Positions 1-5,606 of a stretch of DNA of 5,606 nucleotides are shown piece by piece. Below the pieces are notes generated by a model. That model had not been told where the DNA came from. It ran no database searches and worked only from the letters and a program-made list of their open reading frames with translations. Numbering within the stretch: position 1 is the first letter of the stretch; every line of letters begins with the position of its first letter. The stretch lies in the NCBI GenBank assembly GCA_028714055.1, contig JAQTNB010000092.1, positions 1-5,606 of the forward strand, read 5' to 3'. Made by a program: the position numbers and the translations under genes. Source of the DNA: Candidatus Omnitrophota bacterium (GTDB lineage: Bacteria; Omnitrophota; Gorgyraeia; Gygaellales; Profunditerraquicolaceae).

Positions 1-1
1 G

Positions 2-1498
2 CAGTGGAAGGAGATACTCAGCTACATGCAGCAGAAGGTCCCCGCGTTTGTGGTGCTCCTGGGGCACGTCGATGAAGTGCTGGTGGCAACGGGGCTGGGC
101 GTATTGTCCATGGGCTTCCCTATTATCACCGACCTTGAGGTCCCGCAGCTGGGCAAGATCGATACGACCCTCTATGAGGCGCTGGTCACGGAAAAAGATT
201 ACCGCAAGCTTGCCGCAAAATGCATAGAGACCAGGGGCCTTAAAGTAAAGGTCGCCAATATCGACCTCCCGGTCCCCTACGCGCCGGCCTTTGAAGGCGA
301 ACGCGTCAGGAAGGAGCAGCTGCACGTTGAATTCGGCGGCAAGGCAAGCATGTCTTTTGAGTATCTTGCGATCAGGGATTCCAACACGCTGGAAGACGGA
401 AAGGTCGAGATCATCGGGCCCGATATAGACACCCTGGGGGAAGGTGAGCGCTCCATGCCGCTGGCGATCATCGTGGAAGTGGCCGGCCGCAAGATGCAGA
501 AGGATTTTGAGCCGATACTTGAACGACAGATCCACCGCTTTATCAATTACGCGATGGGCGTCATGCATATCGGCCAGCGCGACATGAACTGGATCAGGAT
601 ATCCAAGGATGCCTATTCAAAAGGTTTCAGGCTCAAGCACTTCGGCATCGTGCTGCACGCGATGCTCCATCAGGAGTACAACGCGATAGTGGATAAGGTC
701 CAGGTAAAGTTATACACCCTGGAGAAGGACGTCAAATCCCTGGTTGCCGGCGCGCAAAAAGTCTTTACCGAGCGGGATGAGCGCATCAGCGGGATGACCG
801 ATGAAAGCGTGGATACGTTTTATTCCTGCCTGCTCTGCCAGTCGTTCGCCCCCAACCATGTCTGTATCGTGACACCGGAAAGGCTCGGCCTTTGCGGCGC
901 CTATTCCTGGCTTGATGCCAAGGCCTCCTTTGAGATAACGCCGACCGGGCCCAACCAGCCGATCGCAAAAGGCAAGTCCCTCGATGAGCGCCTGGGGCAA
1001 TGGCAGAACGTCAATGATTTCATGCTTGAGAAATCAAACCGCGCGATCGACAAGGTGAGTATGTATTCGCTCATGGATGCCCCGCAGTCTTCCTGCGGCT
1101 GCTTTGAATGCATCCTGGCGATCATGCCCGAAGCAAACGGCGTGATGGTCGTTAACCGCGACCACCCGGGGATGACTCCCTGCGGGATGACGTTTACCAC
1201 GCTTGCCGGATCGGTGGGAGGGGGAGTGCAGACGCCCGGTTTCCTGGGGGTCGGCAAGCTCTACCTGGCCAGCAAAAAATTCATTTCCGCGGAAGGGGGC
1301 TTAAAGCGCCTGGTCTGGATGCCCAAAGAGCTTAAAGAGATGCTGGCCGACAAGCTTAAAGCCCGCTGCGCCGAGATCGGAGAGCCGGGCCTCTTTGATA
1401 AGATCGCGGATGAGACGATTGCCACTACTTCCGATGAGCTGCTGGCGTATCTGGAGAAGGTAGGGCACCCGGCGCTCACCATGCCCGCGCTTATATAA
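2..1498 (+). CDS. acsB: Acetyl-CoA synthase (CO dehydrogenase/ACS alpha subunit), 5' end missing
   Basis: This subunit joins CO, a methyl group from the corrinoid iron-sulfur protein and CoA into acetyl-CoA in the cytoplasmic Wood-Ljungdahl pathway. The frame is open from base 2, before the Met at 26, so that Met is internal. Cluster A ligands are all visible: Cys codons at 827, 836, 863 and 893 (C-x2-C-x8-C-x9-C) and the Cys-Gly-Cys motif at 1094-1102, which holds the distal nickel. From memory of Moorella AcsB (Cys506, 509, 518, 528, 595, 597; about 729 residues), every spacing matches with a constant offset. About 238 residues therefore precede the Met at 26, some 230 of them outside the window. 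The Phe at 845 corresponds to Moorella Phe512 beside the cluster. By the same offset, domain 1 ends near 248, domain 2 spans about 257-808 and domain 3 runs to the end. Domain 1 rules out the shorter archaeal CdhC. Two in-frame stops (TAATAA, 1496-1501) close the gene. The family call is very secure. Confidence 0.96.
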   Translation, partial: QWKEILSYMQQKVPAFVVLLGHVDEVLVATGLGVLSMGFPIITDLEVPQLGKIDTTLYEALVTEKDYRKLAAKCIETRGLKVKVANIDLPVPYAPAFEGERVRKEQLHVEFGGKASMSFEYLAIRDSNTLEDGKVEIIGPDIDTLGEGERSMPLAIIVEVAGRKMQKDFEPILERQIHRFINYAMGVMHIGQRDMNWIRISKDAYSKGFRLKHFGIVLHAMLHQEYNAIVDKVQVKLYTLEKDVKSLVAGAQKVFTERDERISGMTDESVDTFYSCLLCQSFAPNHVCIVTPERLGLCGAYSWLDAKASFEITPTGPNQPIAKGKSLDERLGQWQNVNDFMLEKSNRAIDKVSMYSLMDAPQSSCGCFECILAIMPEANGVMVVNRDHPGMTPCGMTFTTLAGSVGGGVQTPGFLGVGKLYLASKKFISAEGGLKRLVWMPKELKEMLADKLKARCAEIGEPGLFDKIADETIATTSDELLAYLEKVGHPALTMPALI

Positions 1499-1527
1499 TA
1501 ACACGGCACACAACGGGCGTTAATTTT

Positions 1528-1548
1528 GCTTGACCTGCAAGCCTTTTT
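1528..1548 (+). terminator. Weak hairpin with T-tract after acsB (possible terminator)
   Basis: GCTTG (1528-1532) and CAAGC (1538-1542) can pair as a 5-bp stem with a 5-base loop. After one C come five Ts (1544-1548). The arrangement resembles a Rho-independent terminator in the right place, 30 bases after the acsB stop, but the stem is short and only three of its five pairs are GC. The stem also overlaps the -35 box of the promoter called for the next gene, so it may instead be a chance repeat or an operator-like inverted repeat. Confidence 0.25.
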
Positions 1549-1558
1549 CCTATATATT
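1530..1558 (+). promoter_or_regulatory. Sigma70-type promoter for the TPR gene, probably leaderless
   Basis: TTGACC (1530-1535, five of six matches to TTGACA) lies exactly 17 bases before TATATT (1553-1558, five of six matches to TATAAT). Both the boxes and the spacing are near the sigma70 optimum, and the surrounding gap is much richer in A and T than the genes. Transcription would be expected to start about 7 bases after the -10 box, near 1564-1566, which is the ATG of the TPR gene. An alternative -10 box, TATATA at 1551-1556, gives a poorer 15-base spacer. Confidence 0.55.
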
Positions 1559-1563
1559 TAAGA

Positions 1564-2373
1564 ATGGCGATGTCAAGTCATCCCCCAAAATTATCCCTTT
1601 TTTTCTTAGTCACAACCACCGCTATCCTGTTTTTCTTTCCGTCGAGCGCTCCCTGTAAGGAAGCGAAGCTTTCGGAAATGCAGAAACAGGCCCGGGTGTA
1701 TCGTAACATGGGCCTCGATCTGCAGCAGAAGGAGGACATAGAGGGAGCGGCTTCGTATTACCAGAAAGCGATCCTCCTTGATCCGTCGTACGCGGTAGTG
1801 CACAACGACATGGGCGTTGTTTACGAATCCCTCGGGTACCCGGACTTAGCGCTTCAGATGTACCTGAAGGCCGTCGAGCTTGACCCGAATTACCCGAACA
1901 GCTACACGAACCTGGCTCTTTTTTACGAGGACCAGAAGGATTACCCCAACGCGATAGTCTGCTGGATACGCCGGGCGCTTCTCGGAGGCGTTGGCGACCC
2001 GTGGGCAGAGACCGCGCGCAAGCGCCTCACCAATATCGCCCAGTCGTACCCCGAAGCCTTCCGCGGCATCGGGGAACAGTATAAGGGTAATATCCAGGAA
2101 TTGGCTAAATCAGAGCCGGCTTTAAGCGAGCACGCGTATTTGCAGTCTCAGGGAGAGAAGGTCACGCTCTTTGAGGATGAAAAAACCGCCGCAGCACAAC
2201 CGCAGGATAATAGAGCCCGCGCGGTCCATTATCTGCGCAGCGCAAAAGAGAATTTTTACCGCGGAGACTACGTAACCGCGCTGAAGGAAGCTACCGTGGC
2301 AGGATACCTTGACCCTTCCAGCCAGGAAATCAGCGATTTTGTCGATAAGGTTCGCAAAACGCTTTTACAATAA
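1564..2373 (+). CDS. Exported or membrane-anchored TPR-repeat protein, function unknown
   Basis: The 269-residue product opens with a short polar stretch containing one Lys (Lys9) and a strongly hydrophobic segment at residues 10-25, typical of a signal peptide or N-terminal anchor. No clean cleavage site is visible: the Cys31 context (Ser-Ala-Pro-Cys) is a poor lipobox because Pro precedes the Cys. Three consecutive 34-residue TPR units follow (about 43-76, 77-110, 111-144), each with small or hydrophobic residues at positions 8 and 20, and the first two with Asp-Pro at 31-32. A polar linker (about 145-218) separates a fourth unit (about 220-253). TPR arrays bind other proteins, so a scaffold role at the cell envelope is likely, but no partner is shown. 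The start at 1564 has no Shine-Dalgarno sequence and sits where transcription is predicted to begin. A second ATG at 1570 is also possible. The gene stands between acsB and polA without obvious kinship to either. Confidence 0.85.
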   Translation: MAMSSHPPKLSLFFLVTTTAILFFFPSSAPCKEAKLSEMQKQARVYRNMGLDLQQKEDIEGAASYYQKAILLDPSYAVVHNDMGVVYESLGYPDLALQMYLKAVELDPNYPNSYTNLALFYEDQKDYPNAIVCWIRRALLGGVGDPWAETARKRLTNIAQSYPEAFRGIGEQYKGNIQELAKSEPALSEHAYLQSQGEKVTLFEDEKTAAAQPQDNRARAVHYLRSAKENFYRGDYVTALKEATVAGYLDPSSQEISDFVDKVRKTLLQ

Positions 2374-2397
2374 GAAACTACACGTCATCACACCCCA

Positions 2398-2403
2398 TTT
2401 AAT
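2398..2403 (+). promoter_or_regulatory. Possible -10 box upstream of polA
   Basis: TTTAAT matches the TATAAT consensus at five of six positions and lies 15 bases before the polA ATG. No matching -35 box sits 17 bases upstream (2375-2380 reads GAAACT). The better -35-like TTTACA at 2364-2369 is 28 bases away, which is too far. polA may instead be read through from the TPR gene across the 45-base gap. I see no terminator hairpin in that gap. Confidence 0.2.
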
Positions 2404-2418
2404 TTCCATGTTTTAGTC

Positions 2419-4953
2419 ATGGCGCACGGCACGCTTTATCTAATCGATGCCACTGCTTTTTGCTACCGGGCCTTTTATGCCCTGCGCGGCCTTTCTACGT
2501 CTTTTGGCCAGCCCACAAACGCGATCTACGGCTTTACGGCGATGCTCAATAAGATCATGAAGGAGCAGATCCCCGAATACCTGGCGGTATGTTTTGACGT
2601 CTCGCGGGACACCTTCCGGCAGAAGAGGTTCTCCGAATACAAAATGCAGCGGCCCCCCATGCCGGAAGGGCTTTCTGCGCAGATGCCTTTCATAAAGCAG
2701 ATCATCGCGGCATACGGGTTCCCTCTTTTTGAAAAAGAAGGATATGAGGCGGACGATGTCATTGCCACGCTTACCAGGCTTGCCCGGGAAGCGGGCTTTT
2801 CAACCGTGATCGTCAGCTCGGACAAGGATATCCTGCAGTTGGTGGATAGCCGCACGAGCGTGCTCAGCCCCTCCAAGGAAGAAGGCGTCTTATACGATGA
2901 AAAGGCCGTGGAGGCGCGCTTCGGCGTGAAGCCCGCCTTGATACCGGATATCATCGCGTTGATGGGGGACAATGTGGATAATATACCGGGTGTGCCCGGT
3001 ATCGGGGAAAAGACGGCGCGGGAGCTCATTTCTTCTTTCGGGTCGCTGGAGCAGCTGATGAAGCGCCGCGATGAGGTCAAGCAGGAGAAGACCCGCCAGG
3101 CGCTCGGCGAATATACCGAGCGCATCCAGCTCAACAAAGAGCTCGCGCTCCTGGACAGCAACGTGGAAGTCTCCTTTGACCCTCAGGCCCTGCGGCCGGG
3201 AAAGCCGGATTACCGCGAGCTTTACCGGATCTTCAAGCACCTGGAATTCAAAAAACTATTGAAAGGGATCCCCCTGGAAGAAGAGGGCCTCAAGACAGGC
3301 GAAGCGCCCGCGGCGTTACGCCCGACAGAAGACGATCTTCAGGTATGGCGTTCTCATAAATACGAGATCTATTTGAGCGGCGACGCGGAAACAGGCGTGA
3401 GCTGCTTTGTGGATGGCAAGCTTTATTTTTTCCCTTCCGGCTCCGAGCTTCCGGCCGCCCTCTTTTCCGACGCCTCGATAGCAAAGGCAGGGCACGATCT
3501 CAAGAGGCTCAAAGTTTCTTGCGCGCGCAAAGGGATAATCCTGGAAGGGCTTATGTTCGACACGATGATCGCCGCCTATCTTTTGAACCCCTCAAAACCG
3601 GAGTACCGGCTGCAGGACCTTGCCTGGGACTACCTGGGAGAGTTCGCGGGCGATCTCTCGGGGGCAGACCTTGTCGCGAAGCTTAAGCCAAAGCTTGAAG
3701 ATGAATTGCGCGCTAAGTCCCTGTATGAGCTCTTCGCGCGGCTGGAGATGCCGTTAGTAACGGTCTTGGCGGAGATGGAGCTTGCCGGCATTGCCCTGGA
3801 TAAAGGCGTGCTGAAGGACCTTTCCGGGTACCTGGAAAAAAGGCTGATAGAATTGATAGAGGAGATCTACCGGATAAGCGGCACGCAGTTTAACATCAAT
3901 TCACCCAAGCAGCTGCGCGAGATCCTTTTTGAAAGGTTGAAGCTTCCGGTGCTCAAGCGCAGCAAGACCGGCCCTTCCACCGACGAAGAAGTACTGCACC
4001 AGCTTTCCGGAAGGCACCGGCTGCCGGAGCTCCTCCTTGAATACCGGCAGCTTACCAAACTAAAAAACACATACGTGGATACCCTTCCCGGGCTGATCGA
4101 TGAGCGCACGGGTAAGGTGCATACCTGTTTTAACCAGGCCGCGACCGAAACCGGAAGGCTCAGCTCCAGCAATCCGAATTTACAGAACCTGCCGGTAAAG
4201 ACCGAAGTCGGCCGCAAGATCAGGGAGGCGGTAACGGCATCTGGCCCCGCCAATCTCCTGCTCTCCTGCGATTATTCGCAGATCGAGCTGAGGATCCTGG
4301 CGCATCTTTCCAAGGATGAGACGCTGCTGGCGGCTTTCAAGAGCGGCGGCGACGTGCACCGCTTCACCGCCGCGCTTATTTACGGGCTCAGCGAAACGGA
4401 AGTGGATCCGCGGATGCGCGAATCGGCGAAACGGGTGAACTTCGGCATCATTTACGGCCTCAGCTCTTTCGGGCTCAGCCGCGACCTGAAGATCCCCGTT
4501 GAAGAGGCGCAGCATTTTATCGACGCCTACTTTGACCGCTACCCCCGCGTCAAAGAATACATTGACGCCCAGATTGAAAAGGCCCGCCAGGAAGGTTTCG
4601 TGACCACGCTGATGGGGAGGAGAAGGTACCTTCCCCAGATACACGATAAGAACCAGGCGGTGCGCCAGCTCGCGGAGCGCCAGGCAGTCAATACCCCGAT
4701 CCAGGGATCGGCCTCCGACCTTATAAAGCTGGCCATGGTCGATATCCACGGGCATCTCAAGAGCAAGAAGCTGGAATCGCGCATGGTCCTGCAGGTGCAT
4801 GATGAGTTGGTCTTTGACGCCCCGGAAAAAGAAATAAGCGGCCTGTTGGGGCTGGTGCGTGAAAGGATGGAAAACGTGCTGCCGCTTGAAGTCCCGGTGA
4901 AGGTGGATATAAAAAAAGGGAAAAACTGGCTGAAAATGGAGGAGGTCCGATGA
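2419..4953 (+). CDS. polA: DNA polymerase I with intact 5'-nuclease and degenerate proofreading domain
   Basis: This 844-residue family A polymerase fills gaps and removes RNA primers during Okazaki fragment maturation and repair. The 5'-nuclease domain (about 1-285) keeps the metal-binding acids Asp10, Asp60, Glu110, Asp112, Asp113, Asp135, Asp137, Asp184 and Asp187, then a helix-hairpin-helix (188-200). The central domain (about 305-435) is shortened and lacks the 3'-5' exonuclease residues: the second motif reads Gly-His-Asp-Leu-Lys-Arg-Leu (358-364), with Leu where E. coli has Asp424. The polymerase domain is complete: Thr-Gly-Arg (578-580), motif A with Asp618 and Glu623, motif B with Arg667, Lys671, Phe675 and Tyr679, and motif C His794-Asp795-Glu796. 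Phe675 is the E. coli Phe762 equivalent, associated with discrimination against dideoxynucleotides. The length resembles Taq and Bst enzymes, which also lost proofreading. The ATG at 2419 puts the first catalytic Asp at residue 10, as expected, although no Shine-Dalgarno sequence precedes it. The stop overlaps the next start. Confidence 0.97.
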   Translation: MAHGTLYLIDATAFCYRAFYALRGLSTSFGQPTNAIYGFTAMLNKIMKEQIPEYLAVCFDVSRDTFRQKRFSEYKMQRPPMPEGLSAQMPFIKQIIAAYGFPLFEKEGYEADDVIATLTRLAREAGFSTVIVSSDKDILQLVDSRTSVLSPSKEEGVLYDEKAVEARFGVKPALIPDIIALMGDNVDNIPGVPGIGEKTARELISSFGSLEQLMKRRDEVKQEKTRQALGEYTERIQLNKELALLDSNVEVSFDPQALRPGKPDYRELYRIFKHLEFKKLLKGIPLEEEGLKTGEAPAALRPTEDDLQVWRSHKYEIYLSGDAETGVSCFVDGKLYFFPSGSELPAALFSDASIAKAGHDLKRLKVSCARKGIILEGLMFDTMIAAYLLNPSKPEYRLQDLAWDYLGEFAGDLSGADLVAKLKPKLEDELRAKSLYELFARLEMPLVTVLAEMELAGIALDKGVLKDLSGYLEKRLIELIEEIYRISGTQFNINSPKQLREILFERLKLPVLKRSKTGPSTDEEVLHQLSGRHRLPELLLEYRQLTKLKNTYVDTLPGLIDERTGKVHTCFNQAATETGRLSSSNPNLQNLPVKTEVGRKIREAVTASGPANLLLSCDYSQIELRILAHLSKDETLLAAFKSGGDVHRFTAALIYGLSETEVDPRMRESAKRVNFGIIYGLSSFGLSRDLKIPVEEAQHFIDAYFDRYPRVKEYIDAQIEKARQEGFVTTLMGRRRYLPQIHDKNQAVRQLAERQAVNTPIQGSASDLIKLAMVDIHGHLKSKKLESRMVLQVHDELVFDAPEKEISGLLGLVRERMENVLPLEVPVKVDIKKGKNWLKMEEVR
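4938..4946 (+). promoter_or_regulatory. Strong ribosome binding site for glgA inside the polA end
   Basis: GGAGGAGGT contains two overlapping GGAGG cores, 7 and 4 bases before the glgA ATG at 4950. It lies within the last codons of polA and fixes the glgA start. It is the only strong Shine-Dalgarno sequence ahead of the three start codons visible in the window. Confidence 0.8.
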
Positions 4954-5606
4954 AGATAGCTATGTGTGCTTCTGAAATGGTTCCTTTCGCAAAGACCGGC
5001 GGCCTTGCCGACGTGGCAGGAGCGCTGCCTTTTGCCCTGGAAAGCCTTGGCCATGAAGTTATCGTGATCCTTCCGGGCTATCGCTGTATCCGGCAGGCAA
5101 AGTTAAAGCTGCACCAGGCAAAGGAAGGGATCTCATACGTAGTCATCGGCAATAATATCCGGGTTTACTTTATCGAGAACGACGTCTATTTTGACCGCGA
5201 GAACCTCTACGGCGACAAAACCGGGGATTACAAGGACAACCTCAAACGTTTTTCTTTCTATAGCAAGAAAAGCCTGGATCTCTTGAGCGAAATAAATTTC
5301 AAGCCCGACATCATCCATGTCCATGACTGGCAGGCGTGCCTCGTGCCGGTATACTTGAAGACCCTCTATAAAGACAAACCGTTTTACCGCTCCATCAGGA
5401 CGGTCCTCACCGTGCATAATATCGGCTACCAGGGGCTCTTTTTGAAAGAAGAGTTCCCCACCCTGGAACTTGACTGGAGCTTTTTTAACATGGAGATGCT
5501 GGAATATTACGATAAGATCAACGTCCTGAAAGGCGGGATGGTCTTTTCCGACGTGATCAACACCGTCAGCCGCACCTACAGCAAGGAGATACAGACCAAA
5601 GAGTTC
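4950..5606 (+). CDS. glgA: Glycogen (starch) synthase, GT5 family, 3' end missing
   Basis: GlgA transfers glucose from a nucleotide sugar (ADP-glucose in most bacteria) to the non-reducing end of a growing alpha-1,4-glucan, in the cytoplasm. The visible 219 residues cover most of the N-terminal Rossmann domain of a protein usually about 480 residues long; the frame is still open at the last base. Landmarks are Lys15-Thr-Gly-Gly-Leu-Ala-Asp-Val at 15-22, the glycine-rich sugar-nucleotide loop with Lys15 placed as in E. coli; His-Val-His-Asp-Trp at 123-127; Thr-Val-His-Asn-Ile-Gly-Tyr-Gln-Gly at 154-162; Leu-Lys-Gly-Gly at 193-196; and Thr-Val-Ser-Arg-Thr-Tyr at 205-210. The start is firm because the signature lies at the expected distance and a strong ribosome binding site precedes it. 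The ATG overlaps the polA stop as ATGA (4950-4953), so the two are co-transcribed and probably translationally coupled. Donor preference (ADP- or UDP-glucose) cannot be judged from this half. Confidence 0.95.
   Translation, partial: MKIAMCASEMVPFAKTGGLADVAGALPFALESLGHEVIVILPGYRCIRQAKLKLHQAKEGISYVVIGNNIRVYFIENDVYFDRENLYGDKTGDYKDNLKRFSFYSKKSLDLLSEINFKPDIIHVHDWQACLVPVYLKTLYKDKPFYRSIRTVLTVHNIGYQGLFLKEEFPTLELDWSFFNMEMLEYYDKINVLKGGMVFSDVINTVSRTYSKEIQTKEF

Noticed and set aside
26..28. The ATG at 26 as the true acsB start
   Set aside because: The frame is open upstream to base 2, the Met aligns near residue 239 of Moorella AcsB, and domain 1 sequence already surrounds it. It is an internal Met.
1082..1098. 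6-bp inverted repeat (CCGCAG / CTGCGG) beside the Cys-Gly-Cys codons of acsB
   Set aside because: It is short, lies inside a conserved coding motif, and the codons alone can explain it. There is no sign of a regulatory or recoding element, and no in-frame stop is present.
1642..1656. Lipoprotein signal at Cys31 of the TPR protein
   Set aside because: Residues before the Cys are Ser-Ala-Pro. Pro at -1 does not fit the usual Gly, Ala or Ser, so a lipoprotein call is not supported.
2983..3002. Perfect 8-bp inverted repeat with a 4-base loop
   Set aside because: It falls in the helix-hairpin-helix codons of polA, where the repeated Pro-Gly pattern naturally gives CCGGG/CCCGG symmetry. No T-tract follows.
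2526..3161. A 211-codon open frame on the - strand
   Set aside because: It lies wholly inside the 5'-nuclease part of polA, whose motifs are intact on the + strand. Its product is Ser- and Arg-rich with no recognisable domain, as expected of an antisense shadow.
4180..4800. A 206-codon open frame on the - strand
   Set aside because: It is antisense to the conserved polymerase motifs A to C of polA. Long reverse frames are common opposite such GC-rich codons, and no domain is visible.
4539..5054. A 171-codon open frame on the - strand spanning the polA-glgA junction
   Set aside because: Both + strand genes across this stretch are certain from their motifs, and the reverse product shows no recognisable features.

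Overview
The window holds four protein-coding genes, all on the + strand, packed with gaps of 65 and 45 bases and one 4-base overlap. It is bacterial. The acetyl-CoA synthase is the bacterial AcsB form: its N-terminal domain reaches upstream of the window, whereas the archaeal CdhC form lacks that domain. PolA and GlgA are also bacterial types. A Wood-Ljungdahl enzyme, a small exported TPR protein and a polA-glgA pair together suggest an uncultivated anaerobe, perhaps of the Omnitrophota/PVC kind. That assignment is an inference from gene style only; an acetogenic or sulfate-reducing lineage of another phylum is not excluded.

Layout. Positions 2-1498 carry the last ~498 codons of acsB, ending in tandem in-frame stops (TAATAA). 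The 65-base gap that follows is AT-rich. It holds a weak hairpin plus T-tract and a good sigma70-type promoter whose predicted start site falls on the ATG of the next gene. Positions 1564-2373 encode a secreted or membrane-anchored TPR protein of unknown function. After a 45-base gap without a Shine-Dalgarno sequence comes polA (2419-4953), DNA polymerase I with intact 5'-nuclease and polymerase active sites but an apparently dead 3'-5' proofreading domain. Its stop codon overlaps the start of glgA (4950 to the window end, truncated), a GT5 glycogen synthase with a strong ribosome binding site inside the end of polA.

How the genes work together. AcsB makes acetyl-CoA from CO, a methyl group and CoA. 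PolA fills gaps and removes RNA primers. GlgA builds storage glucan. They do not form one pathway. The only mechanical link visible is the polA-glgA overlap, which implies co-transcription and probably coupled translation. acsB looks like the last gene of its own cluster, and a new transcription unit starts right after it. I see no mobile element, CRISPR array, RNA gene or clear novel system. The antisense reading frames are shadows of the real genes.
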